64,000 nucleotides of DNA from the NCBI RefSeq assembly GCF_010093235.1, contig NZ_PDWP01000018.1, positions 28,043-92,042 on the forward strand, read 5' to 3'. Within the stretch, counting starts at the first letter, position 1. Every line of letters begins with the position of its first letter. Source of the stretch: Pseudoxanthomonas suwonensis. GTDB lineage: Bacteria > Pseudomonadota > Gammaproteobacteria > Xanthomonadales > Xanthomonadaceae. Shown here in pieces: positions 40,179 through 50,160 of the stretch. The translations under genes and the position numbers were made by a program. The notes under the pieces were generated by a model. That model had not been told where the DNA came from and did no database searches. It worked only from the letters and a program-made list of their open reading frames with translations.

Positions 40179-42839
40179 TTGGAAGCGATCATCATGCTGG
40201 TGGTCTTGGCCGTGCTGGCGGTGCCGGTGGCACTGGTCCTGCTGCTGTTGGCCGTGCTCGGCCTGAAACGCCGGGTCGCGGACCTGGAACGTGCCGTGGA
40301 CGCGCTCCAGCAGGCCCCCGCCGCGCCAGCGTCTGCCGCGGCTCCGGGCCGGCCAGCCCCGGCCCAGGCATCCGGACCGGCCGTGGCTGAGCCGGTGCGC
40401 CCACGGGCGGTCGATGCGACGCCCGCGGCCGCCGTGGCGCAGGCGCCTGCCAGCGACGCGATGCCGCCGCCACTGCCGGCCGCGCGCGCCACCACGCCGA
40501 TGTCCCCGGGTATGGCCGGACCCCGGCGCCGGCCGAACGCCGAGAACGTCGTGCTGCGCACGGTGAAGCGCTGGTTCACCGTCGGCAACGTGCCGGTCAA
40601 GATCGGCGTGCTGGTGGCGCTGGCCGGTGTCGCGGCCCTGATCAAGTACGCCAGTGACCAGGGCCTGTTCCAGGTTCCGCTGGAGCTGCGCCTTGCCGGC
40701 ATCGCGGCCGCCGCGGTGGGCGCGCTGGTCTTCGCCTGGCGCCGGCGCGAGCACAACCGGGTATTCGCCCTGAGCGTGCAGGGCGGGGCGGTCGGAACCC
40801 TGCTGCTGGTGGTGTTTGCCGCGTTCAAGCTGTACGACCTGCTTGATGCCGGTCCGGCCTTCGGCCTCAGCGTGGTGCTGGTGGCCGGCGCCGCCCTGCT
40901 GGCGGTGCTGCCGAACTCGCAGGCCCTGGCCGCGTTCGCGCTGCTGGCCGGTTACCTCGCGCCGATCTGGCTGTCCACCGGCAGTGGCAACCACGTCGCC
41001 CTGTTCTCCTACTACGCGCTGCTCAACGCGGCGGTGGTCGCGATCGCCTGGTTCAGGTCGTGGCGGCTGCTCAACCTGCTCGGCTTCGTGTTCACCTTCG
41101 GCATCGGCACCCTGTGGGGCGCCAGCGCCTACGTGCCGGAGAAGTACGCCAGCACCCAGCCGTTCCTGGCGCTGTTCTTCGTGTTCTACCTGCTGGTGCC
41201 GCTGCTGTTCGCGCGGGGCAGGCCGGAAGGCAGGCGCGACCTGGTCGACGGCTGCCTGGTGTTCGGCACGCCGCTGGTGGCCTTCTCGCTGCAGGCGGCG
41301 CTGCTGGAGGGCGAGGGCCTGCCGCTGGCGTTCTGCGCGCTGGGCCTGGCTGCGCTGTACGCGGCGCTGGCGTGGATGCTGCTGCGCCGTCGTGGCTACG
41401 AGGTGCTGGGCCAGTCCCATGCGGTGCTCGCGGTCGGCTTCGCGACCCTCGCGGTGCCGCTGGGCCTGAGCGCGCGCGCCACCGCCAGCGTGTTCGCGCT
41501 GGAAGGCGCAGGCCTGGTGTGGCTGGGCCTGCGCCGGGGGCGCCTGCTGCCACAGGGCAGTGGCGTGGCCCTGCAGCTGGCCGCCGCGGTGGCACTGCTG
41601 TTCGGCTACGACCACGCGCACGGGGACCTGCGCCCGGTGCTCAATCCCACCGCCATGGGCATGCTGCTGGTCGCGGTCGCCGGCCTGGCCAGCGCCTGGG
41701 CGGCGCGCGCGCACGGGCAGACGGTGCCGGCGGCGATGTTCTACCTGTGGGGCATGGCGTGGTGGGCCGGCGACTGCGCGCACGAGATTTCGCGCTTCGT
41801 CGATCCGGCTTTCCGCGCCGACCTGGCACTGGTGCTGGCCGGCGCGACCGGCTGGCTGGCGGCGGAGGTGCATCGCCGCCGTCCGGCCGCGCTGCTGGCG
41901 CAGACCCTGCTTGCGGCCGTCGTGCTGGCCGTGCCCCTGCTGTTCTGGCAGGCGGAGTCGCACCAGCATCCGCTGGGCGGCCGCTTCGGTGCGCTGGCAT
42001 GGCTGGTCTTCGGTGCGCTGGGCGTGCGCGGCCTGGCCTGCCTGCGCCTGGATGCCGGTCGCAGTGCCGCCGCGGCGCAACTGGCCTGGTGGCTGCTGGG
42101 GACGCTGCTGGCCTCGGTGGAAGGCTACTGGATCGCGCTGGAGGCCGGCCTTGGCCAGGGCTGGGCGTTCACGCTGCCGGTCCTGCCGTGGCTGGTACTG
42201 GTAACGCTCGGCCTGTCGCACTGGAACTGGCTGGCGCTGCCACGCGATGGCGGGGTTGCCGCCGCGGCGCGCACGCCCGTCCTGTGGCTGGGGTTCGCGG
42301 TTGTCGCCGCGATCTGGCTGGTGATGCTCAACCGGCCATTGTCCCCCGCGCCGCTGCCGTGGCTGCCGCTGCTCAACCCGGCCGAGCTGGCGCAGCTGGC
42401 GGCGCTGGCGCTGGCGGCCGCCTGGCTGCGTTCGCCATATGCACGGGGCCTGGAGCACCTGCGTCCGGTCGTGCTCGCCGGCGGCGGCTTCCTGCTGCTG
42501 AGCGCATCCACCCTGCGCAGCGTGCATTACTGGGGCGACATCGCATGGAACGCACGCCTGCTCGGTACTGGCCTGGCCCAGACCAGCCTGACCCTGGTCT
42601 GGAGCGTGCTGGGCGTGCTCGGGTGGGTACTCGGCTCGCGCCATGGCCGGCGCGGTCTGTGGATGGCCGGCGCCGTGCTGATGGGCGTGGTCCTGGCCAA
42701 GCTTGTCCTCGTGGACCGCAGCCACCTGGGCAACCTGACCGGCATCGTGTCTTTCATCGCCTATGGCGTGCTGTGCATGATCGTGGGCTACCTCGCCCCG
42801 GCGCCGCCGCGCACGGCCGCCAACGTGGAGAACGCATGA
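40179..42839 (+). CDS. DUF2339 polytopic membrane protein
   Basis: The 886-residue protein has an N-terminal membrane helix, a coiled coil ('RRVADLERAVDALQQ'), a Pro/Ala-rich linker (about 45-110) and then more than twenty predicted membrane helices, as in DUF2339 proteins. 'NVPVKIGVLVALAGVAALIKYASD' marks the conserved start of the membrane region. Its function is unknown; the family is often found with DUF3999, as here. Start: TTG 40179, a few bases after GGAGGGG; ATG 40194 is the alternative. The next gene overlaps by 4 bases. Confidence 0.88.
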   Translation: MEAIIMLVVLAVLAVPVALVLLLLAVLGLKRRVADLERAVDALQQAPAAPASAAAPGRPAPAQASGPAVAEPVRPRAVDATPAAAVAQAPASDAMPPPLPAARATTPMSPGMAGPRRRPNAENVVLRTVKRWFTVGNVPVKIGVLVALAGVAALIKYASDQGLFQVPLELRLAGIAAAAVGALVFAWRRREHNRVFALSVQGGAVGTLLLVVFAAFKLYDLLDAGPAFGLSVVLVAGAALLAVLPNSQALAAFALLAGYLAPIWLSTGSGNHVALFSYYALLNAAVVAIAWFRSWRLLNLLGFVFTFGIGTLWGASAYVPEKYASTQPFLALFFVFYLLVPLLFARGRPEGRRDLVDGCLVFGTPLVAFSLQAALLEGEGLPLAFCALGLAALYAALAWMLLRRRGYEVLGQSHAVLAVGFATLAVPLGLSARATASVFALEGAGLVWLGLRRGRLLPQGSGVALQLAAAVALLFGYDHAHGDLRPVLNPTAMGMLLVAVAGLASAWAARAHGQTVPAAMFYLWGMAWWAGDCAHEISRFVDPAFRADLALVLAGATGWLAAEVHRRRPAALLAQTLLAAVVLAVPLLFWQAESHQHPLGGRFGALAWLVFGALGVRGLACLRLDAGRSAAAAQLAWWLLGTLLASVEGYWIALEAGLGQGWAFTLPVLPWLVLVTLGLSHWNWLALPRDGGVAAAARTPVLWLGFAVVAAIWLVMLNRPLSPAPLPWLPLLNPAELAQLAALALAAAWLRSPYARGLEHLRPVVLAGGGFLLLSASTLRSVHYWGDIAWNARLLGTGLAQTSLTLVWSVLGVLGWVLGSRHGRRGLWMAGAVLMGVVLAKLVLVDRSHLGNLTGIVSFIAYGVLCMIVGYLAPAPPRTAANVENA

Positions 42840-44215
42840 GCAAGGTTTCGCTGTACGCACTGGCCCTCTCGGCCGCGCTTGCCACCGTCGCGACGCATGC
42901 GGCCGCACCGGAACAGGACTACGCCCGCGAATGGCCGTTGCAGCTGTCCCGGGAGGACGCTGGCGCCTACCGGGTGGTGCTGGACCAGGCCGTGTACCTG
43001 GGCGCCCACGACCGCGCCCTGCGCGACGTGGAGGTGTTCAACGCCCAGGGCCAGCCGGTGGCCGCCGCGGTGCTGTCGCCGGCCCAGCCGCTGGCGCAGG
43101 CGCCGCGCACGCTGGAGCTGCCGTGGTTCCCGCTGCCGGCGCAGGAGGGCAGCGGGGGCGGCAGCGACATCCATCTGATCGCCGAACGCGATGCGGACGG
43201 CAGCATCCGCCGGGTCGAAGCCGGGATCGGCACCCGCGCCAGCGCGGGCGGTCCGGGGCGTTGGCTGGTCGATGCCAGCGGCGTGCGCGAACCGGTGCGC
43301 GCGCTGCTGCTGGAGTGGGAGGATCCCGCGCAGCCGCTGCAGGCCGGCTACCGGGTCGAAGGCAGCGACGACCTGCGCAGCTGGCGCACGCTCAACGGCA
43401 GCACCACCCTGCTGGACCTGGAGCGTGGCGGCGAGCGCCTGCGCCAGGGGCGGATCGCGCTCGATGGCCAGGCCCGCTACCTGCGCCTGCTGCCGCTGCG
43501 CGCCGGGCCCGGACCGGTGCTGACCGCGGTCTCGGCGGAACTGGCCCCGCCTCCGGCCCAGGTGCAGTGGGAATGGCTTGAGCTGCATGGCGAGCGCCGC
43601 AGCGTGGGCGGGCGCGAGGGCTTCGAGTTCCGCCTGCCTGGGCGGTTCCCGGTGGAGCGGGCCGACGTGCACCTGCCGGGCAACAGCGCCGTGCAGTGGA
43701 CCCTGCACAGCCGCGAGGAGGACGACGCCTCCTGGACCTGGCGCGCAGGACCGTGGGTCGCCTACCAGGTGGGCGGCGACGCCGCGGGCGCGCGCTCGGA
43801 GCCGCGCGCGCTGGCTGCTCCCGTGCGCGACCGCCAGTGGCGCCTGGTGCCGAACACCCCCGTGGGCGACGACGTCCCCGTGCTGCGCCTGGGCTACCGT
43901 CCCGAGGTCGTGGGGTTCCTCGCCCAGGGCGAGCCTCCGTATGCGCTGGCCGCCGGCAGCGCCCGCGCGCAGCGCGCCGAGGCGCCGATCCGTCCGCGGC
44001 TGGAGGCCGTGCGCGCCCAGCGTGGCCCGGACTGGGAGCCGGCCCTGGCCTACCTGGCCGATGAGGCACGGGAGCTGGCCGGCGACCGCGCGCTGGAGCC
44101 GGCGGTCGAGCACGACTGGAAGAGCTGGTTGCTGTGGGCCCTGCTGGTCGGCGGTGCGGCGCTGGTGGCCCTGCTGGGCATGAGCCTGCTGCGGTCGCCC
44201 CGGCAGCCTTCCTGA
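42836..44215 (+). CDS. DUF3999 envelope protein
   Basis: The 459-residue protein has a signal peptide (residues 1-24, ending 'THAAA'), a large periplasmic beta-rich region that resembles two carbohydrate-binding-like sandwiches (about 40-400), and one C-terminal membrane helix (about 432-450) with a short basic tail. This matches DUF3999, found next to DUF2339 in many proteobacteria. The start overlaps the DUF2339 stop (ATGA). The pair probably forms one envelope complex of unknown role, inserted between gapA and pgk. Confidence 0.87.
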   Translation: MSKVSLYALALSAALATVATHAAAPEQDYAREWPLQLSREDAGAYRVVLDQAVYLGAHDRALRDVEVFNAQGQPVAAAVLSPAQPLAQAPRTLELPWFPLPAQEGSGGGSDIHLIAERDADGSIRRVEAGIGTRASAGGPGRWLVDASGVREPVRALLLEWEDPAQPLQAGYRVEGSDDLRSWRTLNGSTTLLDLERGGERLRQGRIALDGQARYLRLLPLRAGPGPVLTAVSAELAPPPAQVQWEWLELHGERRSVGGREGFEFRLPGRFPVERADVHLPGNSAVQWTLHSREEDDASWTWRAGPWVAYQVGGDAAGARSEPRALAAPVRDRQWRLVPNTPVGDDVPVLRLGYRPEVVGFLAQGEPPYALAAGSARAQRAEAPIRPRLEAVRAQRGPDWEPALAYLADEARELAGDRALEPAVEHDWKSWLLWALLVGGAALVALLGMSLLRSPRQPS

Positions 44216-44313
44216 GCGCCAGGTTTGCCGGCGCCGCGCGCTGCCGGGAAAATGCTGGCACCACGCGCGCCGGCCGGCGTCGCGATCCCGATCCCCCACA
44301 CAGAGACGTGAGC

Positions 44314-45489
44314 ATGACGATCATCCGGATGACCGACCTCGACCTGACCGGCAAGCGCGTGCTGATCCGCCAGGATCTCAACGTGCCGATCGACAACGGT
44401 CGCATCACCTCCGAGCAGCGCATCACCGCCTCGGTGCCGACGCTCAAGCTGGCGCTGGAGAAGGGGGCCGCGGTGATGGTCACCTCGCACCTGGGCCGGC
44501 CGAAGGAAGGCCAGTGGAGCGAGGCCGATTCGCTGGCGCCGGTGGCCGCGCGCCTGTCCGAGCTGCTCGGCGTGGACGTGCCGCTGGTGAAGGACTGGGT
44601 CGACGGCGTCGAGGTCAAGCCTGGCCAGGTCGTGCTGCTGGAGAACTGCCGCATGAACGTCGGCGAGGGCAAGGACGACGAAGCGCTGGCGAAGAAGTAC
44701 GCCGCTCTGTGCGACGTGTTCGTCATGGATGCCTTCGGCACCGCGCACCGCGCCCAGGCCTCGACCCACGGCGTGATCCGTTTCGCCCCGGTCGCCGCCG
44801 GCGGTCCGCTGCTGATGGCCGAGCTGGACGCGCTGGACAAGGCGCTGGCCAGCCCGGCGCGCCCGCTGCTGGCCATCGTCGCCGGCAGCAAGGTCTCGAC
44901 CAAGCTGGAGCTGCTGACCAACCTGGTCGGCAAGGTCGACCAGCTGATCGTCGGCGGCGGCATCGCCAACACCTTCATCGCCGCGGCCGGCTACAACGGC
45001 GGCAAGTCGCTGTACGAGGCCGACCTGCTGGACACGGCGAAGAAGATCGCCGCCGATGCCCAGGCGCGCGGTGCGCAGATCCCGCTGCCGGTGGACGTGG
45101 TGGTGGCCCCGGCCTTCGCCGCCGACGCGCCGGCCACGGTCAAGCCGGTCGACCAGGTCGGCGCCGAGGACATGATCCTGGACATCGGCCCGCAGACCGC
45201 CGCGCAGTACGCAGGGCTGATCAAGGCCGCCGGCACCGTGGTCTGGAACGGCCCGGTGGGCGTGTTCGAGTTCGATGCCTTCGGCAAGGGCACCGAGACC
45301 CTGGCCCGCGCCATCGCCGAGTCCAGGGCGTTCTCCATCGCCGGCGGCGGCGACACCCTGGCCGCGGTCGACAAGTACGGCATCGAGAAGCAGGTCAGCT
45401 ACATCTCCACCGGCGGCGGTGCCTTCCTCGAGTTCCTGGAGGGCAAGACCCTGCCGGCGGTGGCCGCGCTGGAGGCGCGCGGCGGCTGA
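44314..45489 (+). CDS. pgk: Phosphoglycerate kinase
   Basis: The enzyme transfers phosphate from 1,3-bisphosphoglycerate to ADP in glycolysis. The 391-residue product carries '[11 protein letters not shown]' (substrate Asp and Asn), 'SHLGRPKEG', '[11 protein letters not shown]', '[10 protein letters not shown]' and the nucleotide-site 'GGGIANTF' and 'GGGDTLAAV'. The segment most phosphoglycerate kinases have as 'LLENLRF' reads LLENCRM here. The start at ATG 44314 is about 100 bp after DUF3999. A terminator follows. Confidence 0.97.
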   Translation: MTIIRMTDLDLTGKRVLIRQDLNVPIDNGRITSEQRITASVPTLKLALEKGAAVMVTSHLGRPKEGQWSEADSLAPVAARLSELLGVDVPLVKDWVDGVEVKPGQVVLLENCRMNVGEGKDDEALAKKYAALCDVFVMDAFGTAHRAQASTHGVIRFAPVAAGGPLLMAELDALDKALASPARPLLAIVAGSKVSTKLELLTNLVGKVDQLIVGGGIANTFIAAAGYNGGKSLYEADLLDTAKKIAADAQARGAQIPLPVDVVVAPAFAADAPATVKPVDQVGAEDMILDIGPQTAAQYAGLIKAAGTVVWNGPVGVFEFDAFGKGTETLARAIAESRAFSIAGGGDTLAAVDKYGIEKQVSYISTGGGAFLEFLEGKTLPAVAALEARGG

Positions 45490-45521
45490 GCCTGGCGCGA
45501 CCCAGCGCCCACTGTGACCGG

Positions 45522-45556
45522 AAGCCGGCGCCGCGAAGGCGCCGGCTTTTCCTTTT
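45522..45556 (+). terminator. Rho-independent terminator of pgk
   Basis: A perfect 11-bp stem (45522-45532 and 45538-45548) with a 5-base loop is followed by TTCCTTTT. It lies 33 bases after the pgk stop. Confidence 0.88.
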
Positions 45557-45854
45557 GCGCACGGACTTTTTATCCGCTGCTCCCGCCGAATGCGTTCTCC
45601 GGGCGTGTAGCTTCGGACGGCGCCGCGACAGGCCAGGCATGCGGTGGCCGCCCGGGCGCACGTCCATGCGCGCACTCGCTACCGCGGCCATCCAGGGCCG
45701 CGGCCACGGCCTGCCCGCCTGGCAGATCCTGCTGGCGCTTCGGGGGGGGGCTTGGCCCGGTCACTCCCGGCCATGGCGGCTACGGTCTCGCCAGCCTGCG
45801 GAGCTTGTCTGTGGGCGTCAACGAAGCTGGCCGACCTGACGCTAACCGGGGACG
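45557..45854. other. Intergenic DNA after pgk without a recognisable gene
   Basis: No supported coding frame is present on either strand. It contains a run of nine G (45742-45750) and short complementary segments (GCGTCA 45815-45820 with TGACGC 45837-45842), so it may fold together with the larger repeat that follows. Confidence 0.5.
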
Positions 45855-45956
45855 CCGTATCCGCGCATGCCGGGGCAAGTGGCACATGGACGTGCCACGG
45901 CCGTGCGTACGGACAGGACGTCCGTCCGCGCGGTGCACCGGCATGCGCGGATGCGG
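45855..45956. repeat. Large inverted repeat with nested hairpins
   Basis: Arms of 19 bases (45855-45873 and 45938-45956) pair with one mismatch. The 64-base interior holds three more perfect dyads: GTGGCAC/GTGCCAC (45879-45898), CACGG/CCGTG (45896-45905) and ACGGAC/GTCCGT (45909-45925). It could be a REP/MITE-like element or a structured RNA. No other copy was seen in the window. Confidence 0.7.
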
Positions 45957-45980
45957 CGGCCCCCTCCGAAGCCAGCGCCC

Positions 45981-46022
45981 TTGCTCTTGCTCTTGCTGTT
46001 GCTGTTGCTGTTGCTGTTGCTG
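45981..46022. repeat. Hexanucleotide tandem repeat upstream of mazG
   Basis: Two TTGCTC units are followed by five TTGCTG units, 42 bp in total, ending 39 bases before the mazG ATG. The unit length is a multiple of three and the array is in frame with mazG (it would encode 14 leucines). Confidence 0.9.
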
Positions 46023-46061
46023 GAGCTGGAGCCGGCCAGGTTCCCTGCTAGAGTTCGCGCC

Positions 46062-46886
46062 ATGCCTACCGAACGACCGATCGACCGCCTGCTGGCGATC
46101 ATGGCCCGCCTGCGCGACCCGCAGGGCGGTTGTCCCTGGGACCTGGAGCAGGACTTCTCCACCATCGCCCCGTACACCATCGAGGAGGCGTACGAGGTCG
46201 CCGACGCAATCGACCGCAAGGACCTGGCCGCGTTGAAGGACGAGCTGGGCGACCTGCTGCTGCAGGTGGTGTTCCATGCGCAGATGGCGGCCGAGCAGGG
46301 CGCGTTCGCGTTCGACGACGTGGCCACCGCGATCAGCGACAAGATGGTGCGCCGGCACCCGCACGTGTTCGGCGAGGCCAGCTTCGCCGATGCCGAGGAG
46401 CAGACCGTCAACTGGGAGGCGATCAAGCGCGCCGAACGCGCTGCCGCCGGCGAGCAGGATGCCTCGGCGCTGGCCGGCATCTCCCGCGGCCTGCCGGAAT
46501 GGCAGCGGGCGGTGAAGCTGCAGTCGCGCGCCGCGCGCACCGGCTTCGACTGGCCGGATCCGGAGCCGGTGCTGGAGAAGCTGCAGGAGGAGATCGCCGA
46601 GGTGCGCGCCGAGTTCGCACGCGGCGACGTGGCCGCCAACCGCGATCGCTTGGAGGACGAGATCGGTGACCTGCTGTTCGTGGCCGCCAATGTCGCCCGC
46701 CACGCAAAGGTCGATCCGGGCGCCGCGCTGCGACGCGCGAACCACAAGTTCGAACGCCGCTTCCGCGCGATGGAAGCGCTGGCCGAGGCCGCGGGCACGC
46801 CGCTGCCGACGCTTTCGCTGGAGCAGCAGGAAGCGCTGTGGCAGCAGGCCAAGCAGGCCGAACGCGAGGGCGCGGGGGCGGCGTGA
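46062..46886 (+). CDS. mazG: MazG, nucleoside triphosphate pyrophosphohydrolase
   Basis: MazG hydrolyses (d)NTPs to monophosphate and pyrophosphate, cleaning the nucleotide pool and in some species lowering ppGpp effects. The 274-residue product has two tandem MazG domains. The first has 'CPWDLEQDF', '[12 protein letters not shown]' and '[16 protein letters not shown]' (EExxE...ExxD metal site). The second has '[13 protein letters not shown]' and '[18 protein letters not shown]'. I start it at ATG 46062. The frame is open upstream through a poly-leucine hexamer array, which I judge non-coding. It overlaps ynfA by 4 bases. Confidence 0.94.
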   Translation: MPTERPIDRLLAIMARLRDPQGGCPWDLEQDFSTIAPYTIEEAYEVADAIDRKDLAALKDELGDLLLQVVFHAQMAAEQGAFAFDDVATAISDKMVRRHPHVFGEASFADAEEQTVNWEAIKRAERAAAGEQDASALAGISRGLPEWQRAVKLQSRAARTGFDWPDPEPVLEKLQEEIAEVRAEFARGDVAANRDRLEDEIGDLLFVAANVARHAKVDPGAALRRANHKFERRFRAMEALAEAAGTPLPTLSLEQQEALWQQAKQAEREGAGAA

Positions 46887-47206
46887 TCACCTTCGCGCTG
46901 TTCGTGGCCACCGCCATCGCCGAGATCCTCGGCTGCTGGCTGGTGTGGTCATGGCTGCGCAACCATGGCAGCGCCTGGCTGCTGCTGCCGGCGGCATTGA
47001 GCCTGGCGGGGTTCGCCTGGCTGCTGACCCTGCACCCGACCGCGACCGGTCGGGTGTATGCCGCCTATGGCGGCGTCTACATCGGCACCGCGCTGGCCTG
47101 GCTGTGGGCGGTGGACGGCGTGCGCCCCACCCGCTGGGACCTGCTTGGCGTGGGGCTGTGCCTGGCCGGGATGGCCGTGATCATGTTCGCGCCCAGGCAG
47201 GCCTGA
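46883..47206 (+). CDS. YnfA/UPF0060 family membrane protein
   Basis: The 107-residue protein has four membrane helices and the family signature '[17 protein letters not shown]', and matches E. coli YnfA in length (108). These are small multidrug-resistance-like inner-membrane proteins of uncertain substrate. Translation starts at GTG 46883, overlapping the mazG stop (GTGA), so the two are coupled. A short gap separates it from the convergent DUF486 gene. Confidence 0.92.
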   Translation: MITFALFVATAIAEILGCWLVWSWLRNHGSAWLLLPAALSLAGFAWLLTLHPTATGRVYAAYGGVYIGTALAWLWAVDGVRPTRWDLLGVGLCLAGMAVIMFAPRQA

Positions 47207-47222
47207 GCGCGCCGCATGCGGT

Positions 47223-47597
47223 TCAGTGCGAGGCCGCGCTGCCGCCGTCGTAGAACATCAGGAAGGCCGCGCCCACGATCAGGGCGAAGGCCGCGTAGTG
47301 GTTCCACTTCAGCGGCTGGCCCAGGTACCAGGCCGAGAAGCCGGCGAACACCACCAGGGTGATGATTTCCTGGATGGTCTTGAGCTGGACCACCGAGTAC
47401 ACGCCGCTGCCCATCCGGTTGGCCGGAACCATCAGGCTGTACTCGAAGAAGGCGATGCCCCAGCTGACCACGATCGCCATGAACAGCGGTGCGCTCTTGT
47501 ACTTGAGGTGGCCGTACCAGGCGAAGGTCATGAACACGTTGCTGGCCAGCAGCAACAGCACCGGCAGGAGGTAGTTCGACAGGGGCAGGGCGGGCAT
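47223..47597 (-). CDS. DMT-superfamily small membrane protein (DUF486)
   Basis: The 124-residue protein has four hydrophobic helices and the DUF486 pattern 'NVFMTFAWYGHLKYK', 'WGIAFFEYSLMVPANRMG' and 'LKTIQEIITLVVFAGFS'. DUF486 belongs to the drug/metabolite transporter superfamily; substrates are unknown. It starts at ATG 47597 with a weak ribosome site. It is transcribed in the same direction as the exporter genes, about 75 bp downstream of the permease stop. Confidence 0.9.
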   Translation of the reverse strand: MPALPLSNYLLPVLLLLASNVFMTFAWYGHLKYKSAPLFMAIVVSWGIAFFEYSLMVPANRMGSGVYSVVQLKTIQEIITLVVFAGFSAWYLGQPLKWNHYAAFALIVGAAFLMFYDGGSAASH

Positions 47598-47673
47598 CGT
47601 CGGGCCGCAGGGCAGGGATGAGGCGCGCAGGATAATCCACCGCCGCGGCCCGGGCGGGCCGCGGCGGGCGCCA

Positions 47674-50160
47674 TCAGGCCTGGCGCAAAGCGAGCATCGG
47701 CGGCGTGCGCAGGATGGCGCGGGTGCCGGACCAGCCGGCAAGCAGGCTCAGCACGATGCCGATGGCGCCACCGGCCAGCAGCGCGGGCCACGGTGGCGAC
47801 AGCGCCAGCTCGAACAGCTGGCGCGAGACCAGCACGCCGATCACCGCGGCGGCCGATACCGCCAGCAGCGCCGCGGCCAGGCCCAGCGCGCCGAACTCCA
47901 CCAGCACCGCGCCGCGCAGCTGGCCATGGCGCGCACCGAGGGTACGCAGCACCGCGCTGTCGTAGCGACGCTCGCCGGCCGTGGCCTGCAGCGCCGCCAG
48001 CAGCACCAGCACGCCCGCGGCCAGGCTGAAGCCCATCACCAGCTGCACCGCCTGGGCCACGCGTTCGATCACCTCGCGTACCCGCTCCAGCAGTGCATCG
48101 ATCTCCAGCACCGAGACGTTCGGGAATTCGCGCACGACCGGCGCCAGTGCCGCGGTGCGGCCGGAGGGCAGGTGGAAGCTGGAGATCAGGTTGTACGGCG
48201 CATCGCCCACCGCGCCTGCATTGAGCAGCACGAAGAAGTTGACCCGGAACGAATCCCAGTCGGCCTTGCGGATGCTGGTGACGGTGAACGTGCGTTCCTG
48301 TTCGCCCAGCTGCAGGGTCAGGCTGTCGCCCAGGCCGATGCCGTAGCGGCCGGCCCAGCCTTGTTCGATCGAGGCCTCGGCGGCGTCGCTGGTCTCGCTC
48401 CAGAACCTGCCTTCCAGCAGCGTATTGGCCGGCGGGAAGCCATGGCGCCAGGAGAAGTTCACCGGGCGGTCGGCGTCGTTGCCGTCGTCGCGTTCGTCCA
48501 CCACGGTCCGCTGTGGCGGCTTGCCATTGATCGCCACCAGGCGCCCGGTGCCGAACGGCTGGAGGTCCGGATCGGCCACGCCCATTCCACGCAGCGCCTG
48601 TTCCACCGCTTCGGCCTGGTCGCGCTGCACGTTGAGCAGGAAGTGGTTGGGCGTATCCGGCGGCAGGCGCTCCCGCCACTGTCCGAGCAGGCCGGGACCG
48701 ACCACCGCCAGCAGCAGCAGCGCGCACAGCGACAGCGACAGGCCCACCAGCTGCACCACGGCCAGGCCGCGGCGTCGCGCCAGCGCGGCCAGCCCAAGCC
48801 GCCACGGGCCGTGCAGGCGCGACTGCAGGCGGCCCAGCAGCCACAGCAGGCTCGCGCCCGCGGTAGCCGCGACCAGCGCCAGCACCGCCAGCCCGCCCAG
48901 CACCCAGGCGGCCAGCTGCACGTCCCCGGTGGCGTACACGGCCAGCGCGACGGTGGCTGCCAGCGCCGCCAGGTAGGCCAGCAGGGAAGTAGCCGGCAGC
49001 GCGGCGAAGCTGCGGTTGAGCACGCGCATCGGCGGCACCCCGCGCAGGCGCAGCAGCGGCGGCAGGCCGAAGCCGAGCAGGATCAGCAGGCCGATGCCGG
49101 CGCCGGCCAGCATCGGCGTGGCTTGTGGCAGGGGCAGGCGCGCGGGCACCAGGCTGCCCAGCGCCTCGACCAGGGCGACCTGGGCCAGCATGCCCAGGCC
49201 AACCCCCAGCACGCAGGCCGGGATCGCCAGCAGCACCAGCTGCAGGGCGAGCGAAGCGAGGATGTCGCGCTGGCGCGCGCCGAGGCAGCGCAGGATCGCC
49301 ACGGCGTCTACCCGGCGCAGCGCGAAGCGGTTGGCGGCCAGCGCGGTGGCCACGCTGGCCAGCAGCACCGCCAGCAGCGCGGCCAGGGCAAGGAAGCGGC
49401 CGGCGCGGTCGAATGCATTGCGCAGGCCCTGCTGCGCGTCCTCCACGCCAACCAGACGCTGGCCGGCCTGCAGCCGCGGCTGCAGCCATTCGCGCATGCC
49501 CTGGATCGCCTCCGGCGGGCCTGCGAACATCATCCGGTAGCCGGCGCGGCTGCCCGGGCCCAGCAGGCCGGCGGCCTCGACGTCGTCGCGGTGCACCAGC
49601 AGCGGCGGCGCCATCTCCATCAGCCCGCCCGAGGCATCGGGTTCGGACAGCAGCACGCGGGTGATGCGCACCTGGCTGGATCCCAGCTCGATGGCGTCGC
49701 CCACCGTCACGCCCAGCCCGGCAAGCACGCGCGGGTCGGCATAGGCCTCGCCCGGCGGCGGACCGCCCGAATCGGCGGCCTGCAGTCCGGCCGCGTCGGT
49801 CGCCACGCGCAGCCGCCCGCGCAACGGATGCGCGCCGTCCACGCCCTTGACCGTGGCCATCTGGCTGGATTCGCCGTGGAACAGCACGCTGGGGAAGGTC
49901 ACCAGGCGGGCGACCGCCAGCCCGCGCGAGCGCGCCTCGTCGGCGAACTCCGCCGGCGGCTCTGCGCGCGCCTGCACGCCCAGGTCGCCGCCGACCACCT
50001 CGGCCGCGCTGGAGGCCAGCGCCAGGGTCACGCGGTCGACCAGGGTGCCGACCGCGGTCATCGCCGCTACGCCCAGGACCAGGGCGGCGAACAGTGTCAG
50101 CAGGTCGCCGCCGGAGAACTCGCGGCGCAGCGAGCGCGCCGCATGGCGCAGCACGTTCAT
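47674..50160 (-). CDS. FtsX-like ABC transporter permease (YbbP-like)
   Basis: The 828-residue protein has the YbbP layout: an N-terminal membrane helix (about 20-40), a large periplasmic MacB-type domain, three helices, a central pair, a second periplasmic domain and a final three-helix FtsX unit ('[32 protein letters not shown]'). Such permeases work with a cognate ATPase to move lipids or lipoproteins or release factors at the inner membrane. The ATPase is the overlapping upstream gene, and tesA is divergent from it, as in E. coli ybbAP/tesA. Confidence 0.9.
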   Translation of the reverse strand: MNVLRHAARSLRREFSGGDLLTLFAALVLGVAAMTAVGTLVDRVTLALASSAAEVVGGDLGVQARAEPPAEFADEARSRGLAVARLVTFPSVLFHGESSQMATVKGVDGAHPLRGRLRVATDAAGLQAADSGGPPPGEAYADPRVLAGLGVTVGDAIELGSSQVRITRVLLSEPDASGGLMEMAPPLLVHRDDVEAAGLLGPGSRAGYRMMFAGPPEAIQGMREWLQPRLQAGQRLVGVEDAQQGLRNAFDRAGRFLALAALLAVLLASVATALAANRFALRRVDAVAILRCLGARQRDILASLALQLVLLAIPACVLGVGLGMLAQVALVEALGSLVPARLPLPQATPMLAGAGIGLLILLGFGLPPLLRLRGVPPMRVLNRSFAALPATSLLAYLAALAATVALAVYATGDVQLAAWVLGGLAVLALVAATAGASLLWLLGRLQSRLHGPWRLGLAALARRRGLAVVQLVGLSLSLCALLLLAVVGPGLLGQWRERLPPDTPNHFLLNVQRDQAEAVEQALRGMGVADPDLQPFGTGRLVAINGKPPQRTVVDERDDGNDADRPVNFSWRHGFPPANTLLEGRFWSETSDAAEASIEQGWAGRYGIGLGDSLTLQLGEQERTFTVTSIRKADWDSFRVNFFVLLNAGAVGDAPYNLISSFHLPSGRTAALAPVVREFPNVSVLEIDALLERVREVIERVAQAVQLVMGFSLAAGVLVLLAALQATAGERRYDSAVLRTLGARHGQLRGAVLVEFGALGLAAALLAVSAAAVIGVLVSRQLFELALSPPWPALLAGGAIGIVLSLLAGWSGTRAILRTPPMLALRQA

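Noticed and set aside
45855..45956. Integron attC-like recombination site
   Set aside because: The branched fold resembles attC, but the conserved core sites (RYYYAAC and GTTRRRY) are absent and no integrase or cassette is nearby.
45867..46061. N-terminal extension of MazG with 14 consecutive leucines
   Set aside because: MazG is a cytosolic enzyme and homologues start at the ATG at 46062. The extension comes from the hexamer repeat and the inverted repeat and has no ribosome site.
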